Source: a virus
Direction: 5' to 3' (one strand)
DNA length: 64,000 nucleotides
Virus record (IMG/VR): IMGVR_UViG_3300046543_000266
Coordinates: 62,001 to 126,000 of that record
Made by a program: the position numbers and the translations under genes. Every line of letters begins with the position of its first letter. The stretch's first letter is position 1. Below are positions 8,885 through 17,079 of this stretch, piece by piece. The notes below the pieces were generated by a model. It was not told where the DNA came from, ran no database searches, and saw nothing but the letters and a program-made list of their open reading frames with translations.

Positions 8885-9328
8885 ATGTCAGCAATATGGG
8901 CTGCATTCATCAAGCTGTTAAACAATCCGATGGCGTTTGTATTGCTGATCATCGCACTGCTCGCCCTAATCGTGCTCTGGTCTATTCAGGCCAAGCGCGA
9001 CAACTTCGATCTACGCGCCCTCATCACAGATCCCCGCACGCACCAACCATCCGTCCACAAGATGGGTGAGCTGGTGGCGCTGATTGTCTCGACATGGTTG
9101 ATCGTTTATCTGGCCTTGAACGGTAAGATCGACGAGAACTACTTCGGCCTTTACATGGCAGTGTGGGCTGGAGCTCAGGTGGCAAACAACTGGGTGTCCA
9201 ACAAGTACAATCCGGCTGCCTCGACGACGGTCACCAGTTCCACGGTGTCCACGGTGGTCCCGTCCGGTGCAACGGTGGTTTCGACTGATGATAGTCAAAC
9301 CACCACGCCCGATCAGCAATCGCAGTAA
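8885..9328 (+). CDS. Small membrane protein, holin-like topology
   Basis: 147 aa from the ATG at 8885, preceded by GGGGAG and the TATC spacer common here; an in-frame ATG at 8861 lacks a ribosome site. Three hydrophobic segments are visible (about 14-35, 58-76 and 84-102), followed by a Ser/Thr/Val-rich tail. The topology resembles small phage holins or membrane-anchored lysis regulators, but it lies within the virion cluster, far from the endolysin, so a role in virion assembly or DNA entry is equally possible. Confidence 0.55.
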   Translation: MSAIWAAFIKLLNNPMAFVLLIIALLALIVLWSIQAKRDNFDLRALITDPRTHQPSVHKMGELVALIVSTWLIVYLALNGKIDENYFGLYMAVWAGAQVANNWVSNKYNPAASTTVTSSTVSTVVPSGATVVSTDDSQTTTPDQQSQ

Positions 9329-9344
9329 GACCACTCTAATCCTG

Positions 9345-9353
9345 CAATTTGAA
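9345..9353 (+). promoter_or_regulatory. Late-type motif CAATTTGAA
   Basis: Near-match to YAATTTKAC, 26 nt upstream of the PKD-domain gene, in an otherwise empty 50-nt gap. Confidence 0.45.
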
Positions 9354-9379
9354 CGTATCACTCGATAAAGGAAATCATC

Positions 9380-9865
9380 ATGGCAGCAATCACGTACGCA
9401 CAAGCCAAGACCGCTATCGTTGCGGCAGCTCTTCCGGCGTCTGCAGGTTCGGCATGGCAAGGCATCGACGACGGTTCGTATGATCAGTACGCGGCTGGCG
9501 CGTGCTACGCTGCGGGCGTCCCGTTCAACCGCAACGCTGCGCAATACGGCTTCGCGTATCCCGGTGAAATGCCGAACGCGATCGCTGGCGCAGTCAAGGG
9601 TGCTGGATACAGCGCAACGATGGCTGGCTCGCCGTTGACCGGTGCTCACCCGGCGACTGTCACCTGGACGCTGACGGAAACGAACGGCCCGGCCGATTCG
9701 TACTTCTGGGACTTCGGCGACGGCGTCACCGCAACGGTGTCGACCAACGCAGCGCAAGCACACTCGTATGCGGTGGCCGGTTCGTTCCGCGCCAAATGCA
9801 CGCCGTCGTTCAATGGCGTGGCTGACACCCAGATCATCGCCGCTGCACCGGCAGTCATCTCGTAA
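9380..9865 (+). CDS. PKD-domain protein, probable capsid decoration protein
   Basis: 161 aa. The C-terminal half contains the PKD (Ig-like) signature: YFWDFGDG at about residues 113-120, followed by HSYAVAGSF. The N-terminal half is Ala/Gly-rich and unrecognised. PKD and other Ig-like folds are frequent on phage capsid and tail surfaces, where they bind glycans or decorate the shell. The small size and late-type motif fit an abundant virion surface protein. Domain call is good; location on the particle is inference. Confidence 0.65.
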   Translation: MAAITYAQAKTAIVAAALPASAGSAWQGIDDGSYDQYAAGACYAAGVPFNRNAAQYGFAYPGEMPNAIAGAVKGAGYSATMAGSPLTGAHPATVTWTLTETNGPADSYFWDFGDGVTATVSTNAAQAHSYAVAGSFRAKCTPSFNGVADTQIIAAAPAVIS

Positions 9866-9876
9866 GGAGCGTAGCA

Positions 9877-10194
9877 ATGTGGGAACGTAGAGCCCGTTCG
9901 GGGCGCAGGAATTCACACGGTATCGCCAAGATCCGGCGAGATACGTATAACACCTCGAACGGGTTCTCCGTGAAGGCTGGATGGTGGGAGATCCGCGACA
10001 AGGTCTGGAAGCGAGACGGTGGTAAGTGCCGCTCGATGACTAGTGGCGTCTTCTGCCTGAAGCCGGGCACCGAAGTGCATCACATCATCCCGCTGTCCAA
10101 CGGCGGGACCACCACGATGGCTAACCTCATCACTCTGTGTCAGGGCTGCCACGATAAGCGTCATCGGCATCTATTCCGAGCGCGTTCCCGATAA
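9877..10194 (+). CDS. HNH endonuclease
   Basis: 105 aa. An HNH core is visible: VHHIIPLSNGG (about residues 66-76), N84-L, and CQGCHDKRH (about 89-97), with an earlier Cys that may complete a zinc site. AAGGAG is 8 nt before the ATG, directly after the PKD gene. HNH proteins in phage late regions are either free-standing homing nucleases or packaging co-factors for terminase. No terminase is seen nearby, so I cannot decide between these. Confidence 0.8.
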   Translation: MWERRARSGRRNSHGIAKIRRDTYNTSNGFSVKAGWWEIRDKVWKRDGGKCRSMTSGVFCLKPGTEVHHIIPLSNGGTTTMANLITLCQGCHDKRHRHLFRARSR

Positions 10195-10210
10195 CCAAAC
10201 CACCACGACT

Positions 10211-10573
10211 ATGACCGTAAAACTCCACGCGGGAATGCGCCTCCTGGCTGACAGCAATGAAGCCGGAGTGGCACTCACTGCCATCAAGAAGATCATCGGC
10301 CCCCACTTCGTCACCGACGAGGACCACGCAGAACAACGCATCCTGTGGCGTAGCAGCAAGATCCAAGCCGAGCTCGACTTGACGCTCGACGACGAAGACA
10401 TGCTGCTGTTCAGCTTCCGCACCCGAGGCTTTGCCGGCGGATTTGACGCTGAGGGCCACACGGCGCACGAGCTGTTCGCCGACATCCGCAAGCAAGTGAC
10501 CGAGTATCAGCCGTCGGGTCGCGTACCCAACGACATCGCGGCTCTGCGCAAGCGGTTTGCCAACATCCGATAA
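10211..10573 (+). CDS. Tagged small protein
   Basis: 120 aa. The N-terminus MTVKLHAGMRLLADS is a variant of the NAAxRL tag. The remainder is a mixed alpha/beta sequence, acidic in the middle (LTLDDEDMLLFSF), with no recognised family. No strong ribosome site is visible. It lies 16 nt after the HNH gene and 9 nt before another tagged protein. Confidence 0.6.
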   Translation: MTVKLHAGMRLLADSNEAGVALTAIKKIIGPHFVTDEDHAEQRILWRSSKIQAELDLTLDDEDMLLFSFRTRGFAGGFDAEGHTAHELFADIRKQVTEYQPSGRVPNDIAALRKRFANIR

Positions 10574-10582
10574 AGGACAACC

Positions 10583-11020
10583 ATGGATAAGCAGCAACTC
10601 CAAGAACTGATCGCGGCGTTTCTGAAAGTGAATCCGACGCCGACGGACGATCAGGTACATGCGCTGGCTGGCGCAGTCAACCTCGACCACGAGACGTTCG
10701 AAGCCGTTATGTACGAGATGCTGGCCGAGTCGGACGAAGTCAACGCCACATCCGAGCATACCGACGCTGAGAAGGTTCTCGACGGCGAGTACGACCCGAA
10801 CACCACGACGACCGACGATCTGGTGCTGAACGACGGAGCACCGGAAGGTACCTCCAGCCAACAGCAAGTGCAAGACTCGACGTTGGACGACGGTGTAGCA
10901 CCGGACGACGTTGGCCTCGACGTGAACTCGGACCAGTCGGCACTTCTGGACGATGGCGAAGTGATTCGCAGTCTGGCTGCAGTCAAGGTGAACGCGGCTG
11001 CTCGTCTGAAGGCAAACTGA
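10583..11020 (+). CDS. Acidic protein with C-terminal NAAARL tag
   Basis: 145 aa, strongly acidic. The first 60 residues look helical; residues 60-125 are Asp/Glu/Thr/Ser-rich and probably unstructured. The last residues, AAVKVNAAARLKAN, are the tag at the C-terminal end. AAAGGA lies 7 nt before the ATG. Acidic, flexible and tagged are features of internal head or scaffold-associated proteins; function is otherwise unknown. Confidence 0.65.
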   Translation: MDKQQLQELIAAFLKVNPTPTDDQVHALAGAVNLDHETFEAVMYEMLAESDEVNATSEHTDAEKVLDGEYDPNTTTTDDLVLNDGAPEGTSSQQQVQDSTLDDGVAPDDVGLDVNSDQSALLDDGEVIRSLAAVKVNAAARLKAN

Positions 11021-11021
11021 C

Positions 11022-11729
11022 ATGGCCCATCCTTTCCTCTCGAATCTAGGGGTCGACGCTCTGGCACAGGGCCGGAGCCCCACGACGCAGACGTTCCCGT
11101 TGGCGTTCAATCAGAACAACGCCAGTGACTGGGCTGCTGCAGTCAATAAGACTGTGATGGGTGCCGACCCCACGGAGGATTGGGGTGCGGTCATCAAAGA
11201 GTACATTCATCTGTGTGCTCAGCGCGGCGTGTATCCGTTCCAGAACCTGCACGAGTCGAAGAACGATCAGATCGTCGACTTCCTGCGCGAGCGTCGTCGT
11301 GCATTCGTGCACTTCGTCAACATCACGGACTTCTTCCGCACGCTTACGCTGCGCGCTACTCATCGGCGCGTGACTGCTACGGAAAGCGGGTTTGTGCTCA
11401 CGGTGTATGCGCATACGCTCAACACCGACCCGTCGTTTGTTAAGTGGTTGATTGAAAGCCCGTTCCCGCGTTTCGATTTGGTACGCAAGAACGGTCGTTA
11501 CACCAAGCGCCTGATGCACGGCCTCGACGTCTTCGTTGAAAACGACTACGCCGACAACATGAAGGATCGGTGGGTCGTGGGGTACGACATCCACTGTCCG
11601 ATGTATCCGGATCTTCCTACCAACCACACTCCGTCCAAAGCAGAAATCGAACGATTCGTACTGGACGTGTGTTGGATGCCCCTACTGCGCGCGATGAGAC
11701 CACTTCGCACCACCCATCGCCTCATCTGA
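11022..11729 (+). CDS. Hypothetical virion-region protein
   Basis: 235 aa, no family recognised. It has a mixed alpha/beta composition with many aromatic and basic residues and no membrane segment. It starts 1 nt after the preceding stop; GAAGG is about 9 nt upstream. The compact placement suggests co-translation with the tagged acidic protein. A connector or tail-completion role is possible but unsupported by any motif I can name. Confidence 0.55.
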   Translation: MAHPFLSNLGVDALAQGRSPTTQTFPLAFNQNNASDWAAAVNKTVMGADPTEDWGAVIKEYIHLCAQRGVYPFQNLHESKNDQIVDFLRERRRAFVHFVNITDFFRTLTLRATHRRVTATESGFVLTVYAHTLNTDPSFVKWLIESPFPRFDLVRKNGRYTKRLMHGLDVFVENDYADNMKDRWVVGYDIHCPMYPDLPTNHTPSKAEIERFVLDVCWMPLLRAMRPLRTTHRLI

Positions 11730-11757
11730 GGCAACAATAACGCAAGAGGAGTATCAA

Positions 11758-12060
11758 ATGGATTATCTGTCGTTGGCTAGTGAACTGTGGAAAGCTATCG
11801 TGGCTGTCCCGGCGTTCGGTGTCGGCATCGCTGTTGGTGCCGTCGGTTACAAGTATCTCCTGAAGAAGAATCCGGTGATGCTCAACAAACTGGTGGCTCT
11901 GGCAGAAGCGGAACTGCAAAAGGTTGCACTCGCGGCGGTTGCAAAAGCTGGTGCTGTCCCGTCGCCGGTTGCCACGTCGGCGGCTCTGGTTGTGGGCCTC
12001 GCTGAGGACGTCCAAAAAGAGGTCACAGTGGCTCCCGCAGTCGCACCTGTCACCAAGTAG
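11758..12060 (+). CDS. Small membrane-anchored protein
   Basis: 100 aa. One hydrophobic segment (about residues 13-32, with GVGIAVGAVGY) is followed by a Lys/Ala-rich helix and a Val/Ala/Pro-rich tail. GAGGAGTATCAA precedes the ATG, an example of the extended GGAGTATC ribosome site used across this region. No family recognised; a small inner-membrane protein acting in late infection is plausible. Confidence 0.6.
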   Translation: MDYLSLASELWKAIVAVPAFGVGIAVGAVGYKYLLKKNPVMLNKLVALAEAELQKVALAAVAKAGAVPSPVATSAALVVGLAEDVQKEVTVAPAVAPVTK

Positions 12061-12117
12061 GCGTTGTTTTTACGCAACACCGGGTATGTTATGATAGTGG
12101 TAACTCCGGGCGTGCTA

Positions 12118-12125
12118 GTAAATAG
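12118..12125 (+). promoter_or_regulatory. Early/middle-type motif GTAAATAG
   Basis: Plus-strand match to the motif found before replication genes, here directly upstream of a terminator hairpin. No obvious gene follows within its reach. Confidence 0.3.
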
Positions 12126-12142
12126 GTGGTAAGTCACAAGGC

Positions 12143-12182
12143 AGGGTTCCCCGGGTTAGTAATCTCGGGGAACCCTTTCTTC
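12143..12182 (+). terminator. Rho-independent terminator
   Basis: AGGGTTCCCCG pairs with CGGGGAACCCT (12143-12153 with 12166-12176), followed by TTCTTC. Ends the virion operon that finishes at 12060. Confidence 0.85.
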
Positions 12183-12202
12183 GTTCGTGTCTTAGCATCT
12201 TG

Positions 12203-12211
12203 CAATTTTAG
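12203..12211 (+). promoter_or_regulatory. Late-type motif CAATTTTAG
   Basis: Match to YAATTTKAC with G in the last position, directly after a terminator and about 100 nt upstream of the helicase gene. Confidence 0.45.
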
Positions 12212-12263
12212 CCGTGAACCGCAGATATTGTGCGCGTTGACTCAACTAGCCGCGAGGACCCAC

Positions 12264-12320
12264 ATGAAACGTGGAACAGTTACCAAACATCAACATAACA
12301 AGGTCATCTATTATGGCTGA
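12264..12320 (+). CDS. Possible leader peptide of helicase gene
   Basis: 18 codons (MKRGTVTKHQHNKVIYYG) with GAGGA 6 nt upstream, overlapping the helicase start ATG by 8 nt. The ribosome site here is better than the one before the helicase ATG, so the helicase may be translated by coupling. Equally, the same site could serve an in-frame GTG at 12271 of the helicase. A small basic peptide; function unknown. Confidence 0.35.
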   Translation: MKRGTVTKHQHNKVIYYG

Positions 12321-15300
12321 ACTCCGCCCAACAACCAATCTCGTGATTCCGGAAGATCTGATGCTTCCGAAGCGCGAGTGGAAGAACAAGTTTCTGTTCG
12401 TCTACAACAAGGGATACGTTGGCTCGCCGTCGGCATTCATGACGAAGCTCTGGGCTTCCGTACTTTTCCCGTCGCTTGCGCACGACCCGAAGTTCGGTAG
12501 CGTCAAGGGTAAGGCGGCGGCGAAGGCGCTGGCAGAAGTTACTCCGTACGGATATCTGCGTCTGAAGAAAGTGCTCGACCCCAAGAACCCGCACTTCGTC
12601 GTTAGCGTCCCGCTGTATAGTGGCCCGAAGTCGAACGGTCTGGGCGCGATGTCATTCCTGTCGAACTGGTTCCTTGGTGGGAACAAGATGAAGAACCCGC
12701 CGGAGCCGACTGCTGAAACGATCAGCGAACTCCGCGAGTTCCAGTCCAAGCTGACCGCAGAAGGTAGTCCCGACGAGATCCGCGACCAAGTGATCTCGGT
12801 TGATCGTGCAGTGCAAGCAATGCGTCTGCCGGCCGATCAAGCCCTCCAGCTGAAGTCCACGCTGCTCGGCATCCGGGTGCAGACCAAGGGTTATCTGGGC
12901 ATCATCTTCGCGGATTTCAAGATCACGAAGGAAGAAGCACAGCAGCTGACAACCACGCCGTGGACGGAACTGCGCGACATCGATCTGTATCCGCTGCTGC
13001 TCCAATGGGTCAAGACGACCTACGGCGAACGTGGCCCGGCTCCGATGACGAGCTTCCCGATCTCGAAGATCGCCATGACGCTGCCGCCTACGCATTCCGC
13101 GGACGCGCGCATCAACGAGAACAACATCTCGATCGGTCCGAAGGGCACGCCGTTCTACCTGCCGAAGGAACTGCCGAAGACTACCACGATCGACTACGAA
13201 GATCGCTACACGCAAGCGGGCGCGCGTGAAGACGGCAGCTTCTGTCTGTTCGATATCAACCAAGGCGCTCAGGCCATGTCTTCGGGCGCGAACCTGAAGA
13301 ACAACCTGCCGGTCAACATGCCGGTTCTGGTTGACTGGGTGAACCTGAAGTATGCGTACACCATGACGAATGGTGCGATGGAAGTGCTGGACCTCACGCG
13401 TTTCCGCGCTGCTGACGTCACCCACATCCGCAATCTGGTGGACGACACGGTCGTTACTCTGGAACTCATCGATCTGATGACTCGCATGGGTGAAGCCGCT
13501 GGTTGCCCCGCGTCGTCGCTGGCCCCGATCCCCACCGATCTGGAAGGTCTGCAGTTGGGTCCGGTTCTTGAACGTCAGTTCGAAGATGCCAAGCGTCCGC
13601 AAGACTGGTTCAAGGTCGCGGTTCTGGCCTACAAGAAGCTCGAAGAGCAAGACCGCATCACCATCGCCGACATCAACACCATCGGCTTTGGCCCGTTCCG
13701 TACGCTGGCTCGCTACTTCAAGCAAGTCGAGGCAACGGTTCGTGACAACATCGATCCGGTGTACAACAAGTATTCCGTGGCTACCGTCATCGAGGCAATG
13801 CCGTGGCTCGTGTTGATCGCCAAGTACACCGACGACATGCCGGGTCTGCGCGCATCGGACGTGGCGAACCGCAAGGCAGCCATCGATCAGGAAGTGGATC
13901 CGAACTGGAAGCCGCCTGCAATCCCGCTGTTGTCCGATCAGATTGGCTTCTTGCCGCACCAGTCGAAGGTGCGCAATCTGCTGAAAGATAGCCCGGACTT
14001 CGCAATGCTGCCGGTTCAAGCTGGTGGCGGCAAATCGATCCTGTTGTTGACCGACATCCTGTACGAGATCAAGGCCAATCGCAGCAACCCGTATCTGGTC
14101 CTGTGTCCGGGCCACTTGGTCGCCAACTACGTGAAGGAAGTGGTGTACTTCACGCAGGGTAAGCTCAACGTCGTAGCCATCTCGCGATTTGCTATCCGCC
14201 AGAATGGTTGGGCGCGTCTGCGGGCTATCCTGGAAGCGGCTCCGCGCAACACGGTGGTTGTCGCTGAGTACGATTGTTTGGCTTACCGTCAGCAGTCTGT
14301 GTGCTACGGCACGACGCCGGTGGAAGTGTTCCCGGTCATCGACTTCCTGCGCCAGTTCAAGTTCGGCTACGTCGCACTGGACGAATCGCATTTGGTCAAG
14401 AACGCTACCTCGCGTTCGAAGTCGACGGCAACGTTGATCACCGACATCCCGAAGAAGCGTCTGGCTTCGGGTACGATGGTTCACGACAGCCCTTCCGACT
14501 TGGCAATGCAGGTCTCCATGATGGACCCGACGCTGTTCGGCGATCGTGACAAGTTCAACGAGACGTACGGCGAAGTGGTTCGGGGTGGTCGCGTGGTCAA
14601 GTGGCGTGACGACGCACCGCAGAAGATTCAGCAGCGCATCCAAGGCCGTATCGTGTATGCGAAGGCTATGCGTAAGGAGTGGGCTGCCCTCTTGCCTACC
14701 AAGCGCGAATGGCTCGGTGGTGTTGAGCTGACCGAAGCTCAGCAGAATCTGTACAACGACATCTTGGACGACACGGTTGAGAAGATCACCGAGAAGGCCA
14801 AGAAGGGCAACAAGAACCTGCAGAAGTTCCTGGGTCTTGGTAAGAAGCCCGCAGTCAAGTCGGATGACGACGAAGACAACGGCGACGAGATCGTTGACGA
14901 GGACAACGAGGAAGAAGATGCAGCGGACGAAAGCGCAGGTGAAAGCGTCGAGAACGCACTGCGTCCGTACTTGCAGCGCCTCGAAACCTTCCTGATCGCT
15001 CCAGGTCGTGACGACGTGGGCAAGAACCTGCTGAAGGGCGACGATCTTATCAGCCCGAAGGCACTGGCAGTGTTGCGTCGTGCAGAAGCCCACATCTTCG
15101 GTGGTCAAGAAGAAAACGGCGATACCGGTCAGCTGGAAGCCTACGGTCCGTTCCCCGGCAAGGTGCTGATTTTCACGAACAACATCAAGTCGGCTGAAGA
15201 ACTGTGGGAACGTGCCAGCCCGCGTATGCGTGCCTGTGGTCTGCTGTATAAGGCCGCCCGCAAGATGGAAGACGGTTCCAAGTTCGAAAAGGATCCGAAG

Positions 15301-17004
15301 GTCAAGTGGATGGTTGGTGTTTCGTCGTCCATGGAAACCGGCCTCAACTTCCAGTTCGCCTCGCGCCTGATTCGTACGGAAGGTGTGTGGAATCCGGGTA
15401 CGCTGGAGCAAGGTAACAGCCGTATCAACCGCCCGGAACTGAAGGCAGAAGAGACCCGCAAGGAAATCTTCTTCGATACTATCGTGGCTAACCACACGAT
15501 CGATATCACGAAGGCAGCACGTCTGATCTCGAAGGTGATCGCGGCGGCGAAGTTCGAAAACGCCGAGAACTCTGAGTTCAAGACGATTCCCGACGTGGAA
15601 ATCATCAACATGTCGCTGCCGTCGATCCGGAACTTCAACTCGTGGCATGGTGATGGCACCGACGAGAACCCCGGCCTGAAGTCGTACGCCATTGCACAGG
15701 CGAAGTACGAAGATGTGCGGAACCGCGACTACGAGGAGTACAAGCAAGCGTACATCGAGAAGCATGGTTCGGGTCCTGTCAAGCAGTCGATCCCGGTGGC
15801 CCCGGTTCCGGCAGATGCAAAGTTGTTGAAGCGTGTCCCGTATGCTCCGGGTCTCGACATCTACAACGCCAAGGAAATGGGTCTGGTGCGCGTCGACGAG
15901 TACCTCAATCTGTCGTCCAGCAATGGCGACGACGAGGACGACGACACCAACGGTGGTGAAGAGGAAGAAAACGGCACGGACGCAGCGGCTGCAGAACTCG
16001 CAGCTCAAGCGGCAGCCCTGTCGGGTCGTCTGGTCCACACCGAGTTTGGCGAAGGGTACGTGCAGAAGTGCAGCCCGACCAATCCGTTTATCAGCGTCAA
16101 CCTGCTGAACGGCTATGCCATGACGGTGCGCAAGTCGCAGTGCTTCTTGGTGACCCGTGGTGAAACGTCAACCAAGGACATCCGCAATCAGCTGCTGAAG
16201 AGCGTGGGTGTTAAGAACATCGCCGATCCGGTGGATGTTCCGGCTGAGAAGTGGCGGCCGATGCGCAAGAGCATCAAGGAGCAGATTCAGCGCGAGAAGG
16301 AAGAGAAGGTTGTCCAACAGAAGAAGGTACGCGAGGAAGAAACCAAGTCCGCGCTGTCCGTCGAGTTGGCAGTCGTGCTGGTCAACGGCTTCTTGGGTCT
16401 CGACTACATCGTCGACGAGTCGAATCACAAGGCGATGCAAGCGCTGTCGGCAGTGGGCTTCCGCCCGACGCCGCAGTTCTACTACGCTCGTGTGGTCAAC
16501 GACAAGGCGCTGGTCAACCAGATGAAGCTGTGGAAGGAGCTGGGTCTGCGTCCGGATCCGGTGGTCATCAAGCAGAACATCCCGGCTGCGTTCGCTGAGC
16601 TGCTCGCCCTGTTGAAGAGCGGTCAGATCAAGAGCCACCACGCGACGTACAAAGCTGCAATGAACGCCAACATCGTGAATTTCTATCGCCTGACGCACAA
16701 GGCGTCGAACGACAAGATGTTGTTCAAGCCGTATCCGATTATCCAGGACGGTCAAGCGTACATCGCACTGCCGCTCGGTCAAGCTGGTACGAAGACTGCA
16801 ATGTCGCCGAAGTTCAAGCGGCCGTCGTACAAGTGGGCGCTGTCCGAACACTCGCTGTCGTATTACGGCACGATGCAGCAAGTGAACGGGATGATCAAGA
16901 AGCTGCAAGCGGCTGGCGTTCAGATCATGAACCTCGACGAGTTGAACGAGGAACTTGGTGCTCTGAAGAAGGCTAAGGTTCGCGCACCGTCCGAAGACAT
17001 CTGA
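12313..17004 (+). CDS. Giant SNF2-like SF2 helicase/ATPase
   Basis: 1563 aa from the ATG at 12313 (AAGG 9 nt upstream; in-frame GTG at 12271). Helicase motifs lie centrally: Walker A QAGGGKS at about residue 568, DESH at about 689, SGTMVHDSP near 717, VLIFTN near 952, and motif VI GNSRINRPE near 1034, the SNF2-type arrangement. About 550 residues precede the ATPase and 500 follow it, none recognised. Acidic spacers occur at about 850-876 and 1205-1225. It is in the virion block behind a late-type motif, not with the replication genes, so it may be packaged and act on incoming DNA like other giant phage virion helicases. That role is inference. Confidence 0.75.
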   Translation: MAELRPTTNLVIPEDLMLPKREWKNKFLFVYNKGYVGSPSAFMTKLWASVLFPSLAHDPKFGSVKGKAAAKALAEVTPYGYLRLKKVLDPKNPHFVVSVPLYSGPKSNGLGAMSFLSNWFLGGNKMKNPPEPTAETISELREFQSKLTAEGSPDEIRDQVISVDRAVQAMRLPADQALQLKSTLLGIRVQTKGYLGIIFADFKITKEEAQQLTTTPWTELRDIDLYPLLLQWVKTTYGERGPAPMTSFPISKIAMTLPPTHSADARINENNISIGPKGTPFYLPKELPKTTTIDYEDRYTQAGAREDGSFCLFDINQGAQAMSSGANLKNNLPVNMPVLVDWVNLKYAYTMTNGAMEVLDLTRFRAADVTHIRNLVDDTVVTLELIDLMTRMGEAAGCPASSLAPIPTDLEGLQLGPVLERQFEDAKRPQDWFKVAVLAYKKLEEQDRITIADINTIGFGPFRTLARYFKQVEATVRDNIDPVYNKYSVATVIEAMPWLVLIAKYTDDMPGLRASDVANRKAAIDQEVDPNWKPPAIPLLSDQIGFLPHQSKVRNLLKDSPDFAMLPVQAGGGKSILLLTDILYEIKANRSNPYLVLCPGHLVANYVKEVVYFTQGKLNVVAISRFAIRQNGWARLRAILEAAPRNTVVVAEYDCLAYRQQSVCYGTTPVEVFPVIDFLRQFKFGYVALDESHLVKNATSRSKSTATLITDIPKKRLASGTMVHDSPSDLAMQVSMMDPTLFGDRDKFNETYGEVVRGGRVVKWRDDAPQKIQQRIQGRIVYAKAMRKEWAALLPTKREWLGGVELTEAQQNLYNDILDDTVEKITEKAKKGNKNLQKFLGLGKKPAVKSDDDEDNGDEIVDEDNEEEDAADESAGESVENALRPYLQRLETFLIAPGRDDVGKNLLKGDDLISPKALAVLRRAEAHIFGGQEENGDTGQLEAYGPFPGKVLIFTNNIKSAEELWERASPRMRACGLLYKAARKMEDGSKFEKDPKVKWMVGVSSSMETGLNFQFASRLIRTEGVWNPGTLEQGNSRINRPELKAEETRKEIFFDTIVANHTIDITKAARLISKVIAAAKFENAENSEFKTIPDVEIINMSLPSIRNFNSWHGDGTDENPGLKSYAIAQAKYEDVRNRDYEEYKQAYIEKHGSGPVKQSIPVAPVPADAKLLKRVPYAPGLDIYNAKEMGLVRVDEYLNLSSSNGDDEDDDTNGGEEEENGTDAAAAELAAQAAALSGRLVHTEFGEGYVQKCSPTNPFISVNLLNGYAMTVRKSQCFLVTRGETSTKDIRNQLLKSVGVKNIADPVDVPAEKWRPMRKSIKEQIQREKEEKVVQQKKVREEETKSALSVELAVVLVNGFLGLDYIVDESNHKAMQALSAVGFRPTPQFYYARVVNDKALVNQMKLWKELGLRPDPVVIKQNIPAAFAELLALLKSGQIKSHHATYKAAMNANIVNFYRLTHKASNDKMLFKPYPIIQDGQAYIALPLGQAGTKTAMSPKFKRPSYKWALSEHSLSYYGTMQQVNGMIKKLQAAGVQIMNLDELNEELGALKKAKVRAPSEDI

Positions 17005-17022
17005 TCGTCTGACGACAATCTG

Positions 17023-17031
17023 TAATTTGAC
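17023..17031 (+). promoter_or_regulatory. Late-type motif TAATTTGAC
   Basis: Perfect YAATTTKAC match between the helicase stop and a terminator hairpin that begins at its last bases; next gene starts about 50 nt on. Confidence 0.5.
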
Positions 17032-17067
17032 GGGGAGGCCGGGAAACTGGCACTCCCCTTTCTTTTC
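17032..17067 (+). terminator. Terminator hairpin after helicase
   Basis: GGGGAGGCC pairs with GGCACTCCCC across a short loop (one bulged base), followed by TTTCTTTT. It lies directly downstream of the late-type motif, so transcripts from that motif would have to read through it. Confidence 0.75.
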
Positions 17068-17079
17068 TCAGGAGTAGAT

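Larger units (their letters stand above)
12061..12263. other. Regulatory intergenic region before giant helicase gene
   Basis: About 200 nt without a supported gene. It contains a short GCGT/ACGC hairpin with a T-rich loop at 12061-12075, an early-type GTAAATAGG at 12118-12126, a strong terminator at 12143-12180 and a late-type motif at 12203-12211. An early-type start and terminator only about 20 nt apart would give a very short RNA, so this could be a small RNA or an attenuator. Confidence 0.4.

Noticed and set aside
12652-16038. 1128-codon open frame on the minus strand opposite the helicase gene
   Set aside because: It mirrors the codon pattern of the helicase, has no ribosome site or recognisable domain, and is rich in Arg, His, Val and Leu as expected from reversed GC-rich codons.
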